This document shows, one piece after another, positions 14,401 through 25,729 of a stretch of DNA of 64,000 nucleotides (position 1 is the stretch's first letter; the number at the start of each line of letters is the position of its first letter). The stretch spans positions 857,501 through 921,500 of the forward strand of contig CM065175.1 in assembly GCA_033026295.1 (NCBI GenBank), written 5' to 3'. The stretch is from Channa striata (lineage: Eukaryota; Chordata; Actinopteri; Anabantiformes; Channidae). The translations under genes and the position numbers were made by a program. Below the pieces are notes generated by a model. The model made no database searches. It saw only the letters and a list, made by a program, of their open reading frames with translations, and had not been told where the DNA came from.

Positions 14401-17400
14401 TGGCTCCCCCATCGGTGTGTGAATGGGTCAATAAGAATCAGTGTAAAGTGCTTTGAGAGAATTAAATGTCAATGCAATATGATTAATATACACATCCATG
14501 GCAACATATTAACACGACTGAGTTCTAAGTTACAGCAAGTCGACTGCACATCGTGGAACAATCGACAACTACTGGTCCCAAACACAGACACCTTGACTGT
14601 AATCAATAAAGAAGCTAAAACATGCACCATGTCTTTTAGGGTTTTATTACCTTGCAAGAGAGAAGTTCACCGACAGAGTTTCATGCCTCCGTCCGGTGCA
14701 GGTCTAAAGACCGGTACATGTTCTGCTGCTGTTTCAACTATGAACTAAGGGCCTGACTACGCTTGCTGTATCGGATGGCACATGAGCTCCCCGTGTCATT
14801 CACAGCGACCAGTGTGATCGCTTTCATTCACATTGTTGCTCTGGACAGTGTAGCTGGTGCTGCAGATGAGTCTACAGCAGAGGCCGCAGTAGAAGAAGAA
14901 AGCTAAAGTTCTTTGTACAAAGAATGTGTGCTGAGTTCTACTCTTTGGGCCTTTAGAAAAAACTGCCATCTTGTTATGGGTATAGATACTGAAGGAGGCA
15001 GAGCAGGAAGTGGTGGGGTTCCCTCTGACCATTGAGCCAATCACCAACACGGATCCTGCATTAGGGCAATGCTGAGATTCAAAAGAAATAAGAATAGAGA
15101 TCCAGATGTTATGCAAGTGGTGTGGCTGCCACGTCAGCAGGAATAACAAAAGCATTTTAGTGGTTTCATTCGGATCTTAAAGCTGTCCTCACTGTGCACT
15201 TTAATTCCAAAGACAGTGAATGCAATCTAGCAAAACTTTACCTAACCCCTATGATGCCTTTGAGTTTTCTTTCACGTACTGAAACCTGGGTTTCCTCCAA
15301 GTTGCTGCAGTTCTCTCCTACCATCCAAAACATTTAGGTTCATTGGTATCTCCAAATTCTTTGGAGGTATGAGTGTGAGCATAAACAGTTATCTGTGAAT
15401 ATGTGTCAGCCCTGTAAAAGACTGGTGTTTTGTGCACGGTGCACATGGTGTAGGAATGTGCATATAGTTTTTTTTAGAGGTAATAAATGCATGGCACAAC
15501 GTCAGCTGGGACAAGCTCCGGCACTCCTGAAAAAATCTAGAGGACAGGTGGTTTAGGTGCTGTATGTACAGAGGGATAAAACGTCCATCCATACAACTGA
15601 CAACTACCCAGTCCTGCAGCATTCAGACATTTACTACATCAAATCATCTATTTACCATTTTGCTCTTTAAAAGCTGCCAAACACTAATGAATAAACCCAG
15701 ATTTGTTGTGAATACCGAAATCTGGAGTCTGTGTGCTACTGCAAGAATCAAAGACAGAATAGAAGAATGTATGAAAGAAGTGGTGCAAGTTACAATACAT
15801 TATTTCCCAAAATCCCATCTGACACCTACTGAGAAAGCCCAACTTTACAACCTGTGTAAAAGAAGGACACATCACAAAGCCAAGAAGCCCATGTGAGCCC
15901 AGAGACTGTGCACATTCTGTCTGCCAAACGCTGTTATACAGTAGCCCAAGACAAATCTTTATGACAAGTGAACACGAGATATAAGCCCAGCAGAGGTACA
16001 AGAGTGAGCTGAATCTGTATTTGAACATACATCAAGCACCAACCCTGTCTTCGAAAACAGCGTGAACTGCAGATGCCAAACATTTCTGTGGGGAACATAC
16101 AGCGGCCACTGGCTGATTAGGTTTTAATGAGTGTTTGAATGAGCAAAAAAGTGCTAGTGTGCAGAAGAATAAACTGCAGTTCGATGATACTGCAGATCAG
16201 AGTGTGAGGTTATGCTTGGGAAACAACCAAATAAGTGAATAATAATTCAACTGGACCACAGTCTTTCTCTAACCTTAACCAAGAGCTGCAAGAGCAAAAC
16301 AAAGAAGTTGAACAACTCTGCAGCCAGACAAACAGGATGTCACACTCTGGTAACTTTTCTGTAATTTAAACAGCTCGGGCAAACCTGAGGGGATTTGAAA
16401 CATCTGTCGTGCATGTTGTCAGAAATTAAAGCAAGGTTATATGTAAGATATGATGCCGCATGGAACAGTATCAACTCGGCAGCACTCACTAGTGTCCACT
16501 AGTGAAGGAAAAGAAACGTTTAGAGAATTACTGTAAGTACAATGATGACATGTGTCGTTGTGCCTTCAGCTGTGTGCAAAAATGCAACTTCACAGGAAAC
16601 AGATTCTATTTTTGGCCAGCAATGATTGGGCCCCAGTTAATTCCTCCAGGCGTACACAAGGAAGTATATGAATAATGACACAGATTTCACATTATTGGTG
16701 ACAAATCATTCTCATATTTATCTTCACAAACTCAAATATCATCGGCAAAATAATCACACTCCTATCTTGATTTTATACAAGCCCCTTTGCAGCACGTCCC
16801 GCTTGATCAAGTCTTTGCAAGCTTCTGTGGGTGCATGACAGTCAATATGGTCTTTAGGAAGTGCAATATGCTTTTTCTCATTCTCACAAGAAAATCATGC
16901 GAAATTCTAACATTTAATTATAGCTCAATTAATATGCGGATAAACTGGCATTGATCTTTGTTTATTTTTACAAATCCTAATCCTCATTCTAAAACGTGGT
17001 TTTAATGCAGGAATCATTTCAACATTATTTCTGGTAAAAGATAAAACAGATCTTTCAGGTGTGGGAGGTTTTACAAAAGCGTGTCACGGAGGCCAGTCAA
17101 TAGCGCCTGCAGTAAAGCCTGCTTTCTGTCCAGGGGAGCTGCTCATCCAGCTACGAGAATTTCAATCCTCTGCCTTTGAAAACTCTGGAGGAAACACATT
17201 TGTTTTAAAGATTTGTTTAATCCTCAGTGCTGCATATTAGCAGTGGTTACAGGCCTGTTGCTCATAGTTTGAGCCATAAACAGACTGGACTTATTGTAGT
17301 CTGCTTCAAATAAACTAAAATGTTTCTGAATGGCCTGGCGTCATCGATAGGTGTACGATGTAATAAAGTGTTTGTGCAGGAATTGCAAAAATGCATTGAC

Positions 17401-20400
17401 TACACAAATTCATTTTTCTAAATGTCACTAACTCTGCTAATAGGCCCGTGTATTTGCAAAAATCTGTCCATTTGTATCACAATACAAGGATTATGGCGCA
17501 ACTGTAAGCAACATTTGTCATAAAAATTTATTCTTTGTGCCCTTGGAACATTGAAAAATCAGGACATTTATCTAGCAGTGAAGTATTTTAACACCAAAAA
17601 TGAACTGACACAAATTGTTGCATGGAAACTAATGATTGAATTATTTACATTTGTAAAATTTTGTGTTCTAGAGAATCAGCGAAATATCACAAAACATCAC
17701 TATAGTCAAGATATGATGATTTTCTGACTGCTCCACATGCTGATGAACTTTGTTATCAGAATTTAATGTATTCAGTGTAATGTCTGGACAGATGTGAGAT
17801 ATTCCAGCCGTATTTCGGGTCCATGTGGGTGGGAAGCCAAGAGGCTCAATGGGAGAACTGGGGTTCTCTTTGATTCTCAGCCTTGTTTAAATTTGATTTG
17901 ATAATCTACGTAATTTAACGTGGCTACCTTTTTAGAAGTACTTGCAATATTTCCAACTTCACTACAATTTAGAAGGAGAAACTGTACAAATTTTTTTCTA
18001 AATGCACTCTTTATTTACGGTAGTTATTTGAACAACAACTTCCTTTATTAGGCTTAGAATTAAATTACAGCATTGAGCATCAACCTGTAAACAAACAGTG
18101 GTTTGTCTAGCGTGTTATATGCCACATCATTCTAGCAAAGTTAAAGCTGAGGTTACAGTTGTTCTCAGTTGGATGGACATAACAAAATCTGGTCAAATAA
18201 ATGTCAACAATTCAATTAACAATAAAGTGTGCAAAGAACACTGTGCTGAGTAGTTAGTTGCTCATTGTACATGTGTGGCCACATCTGCTACAGCTACAAG
18301 GGAGGAAACTGGACACTAGTGTCACAGATGCTACGTCTTACACTGTCAGGTCTGTGTAGTAAAACTTCCTCTAGTTCCCCGTGTTGTACAAGAACCAAGA
18401 ATGCATATCTAATGACTAAATTCAGAGCAATGATCATTTAAATACAAATCAAGCAAAACCTGACTGGCCACTGTGCACACAAGGGATGTTTTTCTCCTCC
18501 TAACAACTCCAGCCCTGAACACACAGATATAAAAATACACCCCATTCAGAGGGCCATGTTGCCTAGCAGCCAGTTAGTGGGTAGGATGGTGTGACAGCGT
18601 ATGAGATAGAAAATGTTCGAGATATAGAGCAGCTCTGTCAGGAAGAGAAAGATGAAACGAGCAGCAATCGTGAGAAATTTCAAATGTTTGTCAATGTACA
18701 ATAAATCAAGGAGAATTTGTCCAGTTATCAAATATGTGCTGGTTTAGTTTTCTCACCAGACTTTACATTTATACTGATTCCTTAATGACGCTCTCTGTTT
18801 GCAGTTTAAATATTTCAAGAAAAGCACAACATCTACAAGAACTATGTGCAAACAGGCTTTTCCCTTATTAGTCGCTTATCCATAATTCACTGTGTCAAAT
18901 GCATAGTATATTGCATTCTCTATAGCTTAGTGGGATCCTAGTCATGTTCTGGCTCCAGGTGAGGGTTTGGACACGTGCATGCGCTGAGCCACAGGCAGGA
19001 AAACACACACCAACGGTTTGTGTGATGGAGCTGAAAAATATCACCTAATCATCCGCTGGCTTACAAACCAGGTACACAAGTGGTACATCGTGGAAGCACT
19101 GAACGGTGACACGGACTGTCAACGTTCCCCCCACACTCCATCCCAGCCAATTAATCATTTCCTCCACAGACACATCGGTATTGACATACAGTATTGTAGG
19201 TATCCCACAGATTTCGCAGTTCATTTCATTCCACAGAATATTCAATAATTATTTAAGTCAAAGCTAATTTCTTACGTTTTTGCTTCTCACATAGAGGTTG
19301 CATAGAGCTGTGCCAGACGATCTTTAAAACACAGAAGTAATATAATAATAATATTAAAAACAATAACAATAACAGTAATAGTAGTTGTAGTAAACCTTTT
19401 GCAAAAAATGGTGGAACACGTTAAATGACCTTCTTAAAATTGCCTGTGTCGTCATTAAAGATCAGGGTGATATTGTTAAGCTAAATAATATACTCTGGAC
19501 AAACTGGATATTACCCGTGTAGTCAGACTGATGACAGATGGCTAAAGAGAAACGGTGCTGACTGCAGGCAGCAGGAAGGCGCTGCAGTGGGCTAAGGTTG
19601 GAGTTGAATGCCCATTCAGCAGTAAAAACTGGGTCTGTGAAGGAGCTCACGAAGCTTGTAAGGGAGGATGTGCAGCACACATCAACAACTCATGGGCCAC
19701 TGGTTCTCTCTGTGGCTAAACACATAAACTGGGAGAAAGGCATGACACAACCAGGGCAAATGCTTTTTAGCTTATTCAAATGGTTTAGTTTTTGGAATAA
19801 CCTATTCTGTTTTTAGAAATCGCTGTGTAATCAAAGTTGGATGATACGATGCCGCCGTGTTAATCACAATGCTTATCCACATGGGCTCTGAAGGTGCTTT
19901 CAGACCAAGTCACCCCGCAGCATGTGGATCGGGACGCGAGCAGCACTGGGAACAACTTTACACATTCTGATAGTGCAGCGACACTCGTCACCAACTCTGA
20001 ACTCATCATATACTGAAGCTAAACAGAAAGCAATTGGTAGCGCTTCATACTACAAACTCTACGTGATACGATATCTAGTAAAGAATATGAGGAACACTCA
20101 GCTCAGATGGTACAAATATTTGCTTGTTTCTCCTGTGGTTTCTGTAGTAACTATGGTAACACAGCGAGCTGCAATTCAAGAACCACCGTGAACACACTCA
20201 GAACAGCTTCCGAAACACTTCCTCTATGTTCTTACATTAAGACCTTTGAATTGCATAATGGGAAGCAGGCGTGCAAATTTTAAGCACGTTCCTCAATCAG
20301 TAGTCAATTAATTGTTAACTAGTTCATTAAATACAGTGGCATTTTACCATAACCAAAACAGTTTTTAAGCATTGTTAGTGCCAGACATATCAAAAATTAG

Positions 20401-21660
20401 GTCTGATCTATTTTCACTTTCCACATTAGGAGGAAAAGTAGGTTGACCATAATTAAACTGCGTAGTATGAGCTAAGAGATGACATTATCTGAACTGAAGG
20501 TTCCTCCAAGTGATGTCATCTGAAGACATTTTTCAGCCAGAAGAGGAGCAATGTTTTACCACAAGGAAGTCAGACGGACGTTTATGTACGTGCACTAATA
20601 ACCCAGAACCAAAGAAGGCTCATTTAAAATCAGTGAGAGGCGACCTTTAATTCAAAGTGTTTTTCACGTGAGCTGCGTGTGTCACAGAATGAGCTGCCAA
20701 TCCGTTTTTCAGTCTATTCTCTGTTAGTCGTGGCGAGGGTCTGTTAACCTGCCTCATATTCCACAGCTGATGATGCAAGCAGAGGCTGAGCTGCAGCAAG
20801 CGAAACTCCACAGAGTTTCCAGCGTTTCTGCTAGTTCAATCTGTGAAACCCAGACATTCTTGGTGCTGCTCAGTCCAACACAGTGTAAAACGTCTGCTTA
20901 AGACAAGTGCATAAGCACGAGTGTGAAGTGTAATGTTTGATTTGATGGACAGACCGCACAATTCATCTTAAAACATATTCATCTTTTCTCCAAACTGACC
21001 AGCAGATGTGTATTGGAAAACACACGGTCACAGTGTTGGTACTGCAGCATGATTCTCCCAAAATGCAGGAGATGCCGTTGATTTTCAAACAAAGACAATT
21101 CCAGCGGGTCACCACCACCACTCCTGCTGCTATTGACGTGAACATTATTAATAATACTGTGAATAATTCCAAATGTTGAAAGAAGAGTCAATTCTCAAGC
21201 TGTTCCACAGTCTGGGGGCGTACAGCATGACTATAACGCTGGAGTGAGGAACAATCGGTGTGAGACGATCAGTGGAACACAGTGATCTAAACCTAATTGC
21301 TTAAGCGTTGCTGGAGCCCGTCGTCATGACAGACAAGCTTCCCCCCAGGAACCGCTGTGTGCACGGACCATCCGGATACCGCAGTGTCACACAGCGATGA
21401 GGGGAATGCAGATCCTCCGACCGATCACTGGAGCAAACGGGGGCTTCGATTCGGGGTCTGCTCCCAGACTGGAGGCCACAGACAGCTGACAGGTGAGAGT
21501 CAGCGCCAAGCGCGCGCACACACGCACACACACACACACACACAAACAGACAGACAGACAGACAGACAGTATTCACCTCTACAAAGTAAAAGCACGGCAG
21601 CAGAGTCACGCTGTCCTTGGTCTCCTTCCCGCCTTTCAGCCGCTCTTTGGCACGAGACAT
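2523..21660 (-). CDS. plppr4: Phospholipid phosphatase-related protein type 4 (PRG-1), 5' eight exons, 3' end outside the window
   Basis: Exons on the minus strand in transcript order are 21660-21577, 13100-12915, 11645-11516, 11372-11177, 7173-7116, 7022-6849, 4315-4180 and 2751-2523. All junctions are GT-AG and the phases join without a stop, giving 397 codons plus 2 nt. The start MSRAKERLKGG then KDSVTLLPCFYFVE matches vertebrate PLPPR4. Further matches are HSGYSCNDRSLSLPYI, SGRKSFPSQHAT-type loop (here NAGR/KSFPSQHAT), LTDSAKLLKPLLVF, HPVDVYCG, YAVGNF and SNLKRASAEVEVLTP. PLPPR4 is a neuronal six-span plasma-membrane protein that modulates lysophosphatidate signalling at glutamatergic synapses. 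The phosphatase motif 3 region reads RIIQFRNHPVD, with Asn where active enzymes have catalytic His, so it is probably inactive. The long cytoplasmic tail continues past the last exon seen (phase 2 donor at 2522), so one or more exons lie left of position 1. PLPPR3 is the alternative, but diagnostic residues favour PLPPR4. The N terminus could extend further upstream. Confidence 0.92.
2978..3070. repeat. AT-rich simple repeat ending in AGT units
   Basis: TA/TAA-rich low-complexity sequence followed by (TAG)n at 3050-3068, in plppr4 intron 7. Confidence 0.85.
5432..5468. repeat. (TG)n microsatellite
   Basis: About 18 pure TG units in plppr4 intron 6, with further TG-rich sequence to about 5560. 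Confidence 0.95.
5755..6110 (-). mobile_element. Tc1-like DNA transposon remnant
   Basis: GCTCCTTTTATACCCAGTCA, CTGACCTGTTGCCAATTAAC, CCAGCCTTTTGTTGCCCCTG and CAACTTTTTGAGATGTGTTG follow the order of the end region of a common fish Tc1-like transposon. The transposase itself is not recoverable. Located in plppr4 intron 6. Confidence 0.55.
7277..7302. repeat. (TG)n microsatellite
   Basis: About 11 TG units with one interruption, 105 bp from plppr4 exon 5. Confidence 0.9.
7950..8372 (-). repeat. LINE 3'-end repeat copy, longest isolated copy
   Basis: It opens with four AATTC units, then the shared body (CCCAACAAATCCCCCTTGAG; CTTTAACGGAAGAAACCTCC; TTGACCGGTTGGGCAGAGTG; GACACCTGAAGACAGGAACA). 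It is nearly identical in order to 28315-28690. Located in plppr4 intron 4. Confidence 0.85.
8754..8784. repeat. TG-rich microsatellite followed by a G run
   Basis: GTGTGTGTATGTGTGTGTGT then nine or so G, in plppr4 intron 4. Confidence 0.85.
10061..10231 (+). repeat. LINE 3'-end fragment, opposite orientation
   Basis: It ends GATCCTTGAGACGACTTTGT, then TCTAAATAAAGTTGAACTG and AATTGAATTG, the sense form of the CAATTCAA tail. It lies about 300 bp from the minus-oriented copy at 10533. Confidence 0.7.
10533..10770 (-). repeat. LINE 3'-end repeat copy
   Basis: CAATTCAACTTTATTTATAT then AACCCAACAAATCCCCCTGA, CTTTAACGGAAGAAACCTCC and GACCGGTTGGGCTGAGTGGA. Same family and orientation as at 7950. 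Located in plppr4 intron 4. Confidence 0.82.
11962..12110 (-). repeat. LINE 3'-end fragment (ATAAGATAAAAG... type)
   Basis: ATAAGATAAGATAAAAGTCT, then TTTGTCCCACAGAGGGGAAA and TTTTACAGCAGCAGAGAAT, is the reverse complement of a common fish LINE tail. A related copy is at 50585. Located in plppr4 intron 2. Confidence 0.7.
13390..13620 (+). repeat. Interspersed repeat, same family as at 46865
   Basis: Located in plppr4 intron 1. It reads CCAGGGTCACGGGGGGCTAG, AGCCTATCCCAGC, ACACAGAGACATACACAGAC, GTGTTTGGACTGTGGGCGGA and AACCCACACGAGCACGGGGA, all diagnostic pieces of a frequent teleost repeat. Confidence 0.75.
14285..14465 (+). repeat. SINE-like interspersed repeat, copy 2
   Basis: Same orientation and motif order as at 433-640: GGTGGTGCGGTCGTCC, GTGTCCGTGAGCAAGACACT, CTCCCCCATCGGTGTGTGAA, GGGTCAATAAGA and GTGCTTTGAGAG. 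Located in plppr4 intron 1. Confidence 0.7.
14470..21514. other. Noncoding bulk of plppr4 intron 1
   Basis: Apart from the simple repeat at 19325, no family-like frame and no recognised mobile element were seen. Several open frames of 60-127 codons exist, but none shows family resemblance or splice context. It may hold enhancers that cannot be recognised here. Confidence 0.5.
19325..19396. repeat. AAT/AAC/AGT-rich simple sequence
   Basis: TAATAATAATATTAAAAACA then ATAACAATAACAGTAATAGT, in plppr4 intron 1. Confidence 0.75.
21515..21570. repeat. Compound (CA)n(CAGA)n microsatellite at the plppr4 exon 1 donor
   Basis: Roughly 13 CA units with small interruptions, then about seven CAGA units. 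On the plppr4 strand the array begins a few bases after the donor gtgaat of exon 1. Confidence 0.93.
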
Positions 21661-22085
21661 CGCGAGCGGGCGGTGGTCTCTCCCGTTGCCGGGAGACAGG
21701 GAGCTGTATCTGATTCCCGTCGTAATTTTGGCGGAATTCCGACCGAGTCCGGTTGCCCCAAGCCTTCAACGGCGGACCTACATTGCCCAGCTGGGTGAGC
21801 TGGAAGGGTCCGCGGTCGCACCTGGAACGCGGTTTCGGGGGCTTGAGAGGAAGGTTTCAGCGCAGGACTTGGCTGGGTCTCCCCCGAGTCTGTCGCTGCT
21901 GTGTGTCGGCATCAGTGTCGGAGCTCAGATTCCTCCTGCAAATGTTCCGAGGAGCGGACCCAGTCCAGCCAGCCCCGGCTGCGTCACGCGCACTCCCCCT
22001 GCGCCGGCTGCAGCAGGTGCAGGCGCTTCGGTGGCCGACACGCGCACGCACACGCATTTCCGGTTAGCACTTTCAAAATAAACCA
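21661..22085 (-). promoter_or_regulatory. CpG-rich promoter/5' leader of plppr4
   Basis: Immediately upstream of the plppr4 start codon the sequence becomes GC- and CpG-rich for about 400 bp, in contrast with the AT-rich flanks. This is what a vertebrate CpG-island promoter with its 5' untranslated region looks like. No TATA box is obvious. The transcription start cannot be placed from sequence alone. Confidence 0.5.
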
Positions 22086-25000
22086 ACAGCTCCACAGACA
22101 ATGTTGTTGTGCACTGACAAGCTAATATTTCCAAATACATGTTTAGTTGTGCTAGATTGATTGACTTGCTAGATAGTCGTGCTAGATTACTTTGGACATA
22201 TTATAACTTAGCCCGTGTTGGCTAATTCACGCTAATTTGAAGTAAATGAGCGAAGTGACAAGGTCTCACTCAGCCGAACACGTGACGTCACGTCCGGGAT
22301 AACCTCTGTTCCACCAGCTTTATTAATAATCTCTCGTTCAGCATATTCATATTGACACACAGTAACGATAACAAGAATGATTGGCACTGACATACACGAA
22401 GCATGAGCAAAGCTGGGCAAAGACCAGTAAACACAGGCCTGTGCCTTCGGTTTTCTCAGCCTTTGTGAAAAAGTATGTTCCATTGTTCCACATTCTTAGA
22501 CAAACAACCAACTACAGCACTGGCTATTAAAACATGAGGTTTGTGTGATCATAAGTCAACAATCCAGCCTACTTTCTCAGCACGTAAATGCATCAGATCC
22601 TATAAATGGTGTCGTCCATATTCCATTGTAATCTATGGGCCTAGTGGGAGGTGGAGGAATCACCCAAACACGTGCAGTTTTCAAATTAAGTGACTGGGGG
22701 ATAACTTTGACTGTGGTATCAAGTATCCATAAATATGACCATCATATCCATGACAGACATGACAAAAATAAAACTTTCCACAGTGGTGCTTATAGACCTT
22801 ATCTGTAGTTTGAGGTGATCTGGATGAAACATTTGACTTGATCTAAGAGTTGATTGGTCCAGATGTTGGATCAGTTGCTGTTTTATAGAAGTTTCCACTT
22901 GATATTCGATCGCTTCAATTTGCCATTACGGGACATGAAGGGTCTGAATTTCTCCCACAAAGTGAGTCATCATCATCTCAATAAACAAGCTTCAGAAGAA
23001 AACAAAAGAAACGATCGATGGGCTTGACGTCACACGTGTGCCAAAAACCTATTTTCCGCACGGGTAGCGTGCATGGGTGTGTGAACGGCTCTATCTTGTG
23101 ACAATATGTGGGACACGCAGCCCCCAGGAAACACAGGCAGTGAACACAGTTATGACCTCGGGCTACCGCTCACAATCTGGTGTCATGAAAGAGATGATCA
23201 GGCCTTTCACTTCCCATTAACCTGTTCAGAGTCATGAAGCCAGTAGGGCACAGGATGGAAGCTGAATACTACCAACACAGCAGGAAGAAAGCTAACGGTG
23301 CTCTGACAGAAAACTGAGCACAGCCGCAAAAGCTTTGGTTTAATGAAACACAAATTTCAAAAATCTCACACTAGACTTCAATTACACAGACCACCGCGTG
23401 CCAAGGACCTACAGTACTGTGTTCAACATAATCTCTTTCTCATTACATGTTCATAATGGTATCTGAGTTTAGTATTGTTTGGTAAAAGGGACGTACTCAC
23501 TCCTCTGTTAATAAAAAATAATAACAAATGTAAAACAGCTGCCTGGCTGATTGTGTGTTTGTGAGAGAGAGGAGAGGGAGGAGCACTTCCTAATTCTCCT
23601 AAATTATTCATCAAATATGAATAAATCCCTTCTGGCAACAAAGTGACAGGCTTTACACCAGCTGGAAGACATGAACAGACGCAAAGACTGGATTCCGCCT
23701 CAGTATTAGTTTGTCTTATCATGTTTCTACAGTACATGGTGAAAACGGCGATGCAGGTTGTTAGTGTTGGACGGCAGTGGTCCTCTACTTTCTACTGTAC
23801 GTGGTGCTGTGGATGTGTACAGGCTGTTCACTGGAACTCAACAAACTGTCCCAAAAAACTGAAAAACTTTGCTGCATGTCACTAATGATGCTCACTGGAA
23901 ATCATTGCACAAGCAATGTTTGCTTTCAAATGTGATATTTATATGCTGTAGTTTTTCCCACCCTGACATTTAAGAGTATTGTGCACTTTGTTCTCGCTAA
24001 TGTTTGAGCTTTTCAATTATCCACAGTATCATAAATCAGTTTTCAACGCCTAACAACAATCAATTTAACTTAAATAGAAATCAGCTGAGTGCAGTCAACG
24101 TCTTAAAGGATTATCTGAATCTGACTCCTGGACAAAGCACACACAAAAGTGCAAAAATGTGCTGATTTCCAGTTAATTTTCATCATGTTTTGCACTTTGG
24201 TTCTTTTATTCTATAGAATCCTGGTCAAAAACTGCATCACGAAGATTTAAGAAAACTCCAAGCAACTTTGTGAAAAGAGTATTTAAATACAGAAACAAGA
24301 CAATGAATACAATTAAATCCATGCATGGGAAATGAAGGGAACTGGGTACACATCGGCCCAGAGCAGGCCACCGAAAGACTGAATGACTGTACAGAACTAG
24401 TGAGTGAGGCCACAGAGAAATCCATGACTCCTCCATGAAGTCAAAGAGGACACGAGTGACACAAGCTCATATAAAATTTTAGTTAGAGTTTAAAAAGAAA
24501 ATTAACATTTTTGGCCATGCCTGCAAAACACAGGTAACACTTCCAGTTAGGTCCAGTCTCTCCCATTGGTGGCCTCCCTCACTAGACTGGTTTGTGGTAC
24601 TGATTCACCATCCAGATACAAAACTTAGTTATAGATTTGTAATTACTTTGTAAAGTTCTGTTTTTTTTTTTTATCAGTGCAGTCAGTGGTAATAGTGTGT
24701 AGTTTTTCCAATGATGAAATTAGGGACCTTCTCAGTAAATTCAATGACATTTTTGTTAAAATGTTTTGCTCTGCTATGATTCCTGGATTTGTGTGTAAAC
24801 AATTAACTTTTAAGAACTTTCTTTTTTTGAGCCCCCATGAAACCCTGCATCCTCCCTAATATTGCCTCAGTCTAGATGACAACATTTTTATGTCGTGCAT
24901 TTGATCGTTTGTGCAGGCTGTCAGTGACAGTGTCGACTGCCTTGTAATTCCAGATGAAAGATCCCATGAATCACCATGAAATACTGTAGTAATTGATTTG

Positions 25001-25300
25001 GACGCTTCCTATCTGACCTCTATCAAACTGCTTTAACGTTATATTTCTTGTATTCGTATGTTTCGATATCACAGTTGAGCTTTAACACCAGCTCTTTAAT
25101 GAACTGACGGACAACGCTGCTGAACACAGCAGGTCCAGTGTACACGAAGAAGAGGAGGAGGACTGACCTGTGCTCTGATCCTCATGGTGTCTTCATGGCA
25201 GATGTCCTCTTCTTCTACTGTGTCTCCTTCATGTGCTCAGAGCTGTTACTGTTATAGATACTGGGCTAGGAAACCGTGCCAGTCCAACAGGGGATAACGA
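22086..25300. other. Spacer between plppr4 and tyw3
   Basis: No gene seen. Small open frames at 22232-22483, 23423-23737 and 23643-23885 have no recognisable product. Confidence 0.5.
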
Positions 25301-25329
25301 TGTGTGTCTGTGTCTGTGTGTGTGTGTGA
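25301..25329. repeat. TG-rich microsatellite
   Basis: TGTGTGTCTGTGTCTGTGTG and further TG units in the plppr4-tyw3 interval. Confidence 0.85.
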
Positions 25330-25499
25330 GAGTTATGCAGATGTTTAAGAAGAAAGAAGCATTTTAACCTTAGGAAAATGATTTCTGCGAATACATTTTT
25401 TAAAGTTACGAATAAAAAGAAAGTGTTGGAGGCCACGCAGCCAGCTGAGCCATAATAACAGCTGATCGTTTGTCAGTTTTACTCCGGGCCAGCAGGGGG

Positions 25500-25729
25500 C
25501 TCACTGCCTCCACTTTAACCGAAGAAGAAGACGACGACGAAGAAGAGGAAGGAAGTAGTAGAAGAAGAAGAAGAAGAGACGGTCTGTGCGCAGTGAAGCC
25601 AGCGGATCTCCAGCCTTTAGAAACAATGACGAGTTTCCGCGGTTCCCCCTGTGAGGACACGAAGGTCCTGAGCGTTTGACTGACTTTGGCGTCTCCGTGT
25701 CCGGACGAATTCCCGCCCGCAGCGCGAGC
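25500..25729 (+). promoter_or_regulatory. tyw3 upstream region with GAA/GAC repeat
   Basis: The 200 bp before the tyw3 start are GC-rich and contain a purine-rich trinucleotide tract (GAAGAAG, then ACGACGACG, then GAAGAAG again) at about 25521-25578. CpGs are frequent from about 25620 through the first exon. This is the likely promoter and 5' leader. The tract gives long chance reading frames on both strands that are not genes. Confidence 0.45.

Noticed and set aside
21301..21576. Extension of the plppr4 exon 1 frame past the donor
   Set aside because: After FYFVE the frame runs through the microsatellite, whereas exon 2 at 13100 continues the family sequence in phase.
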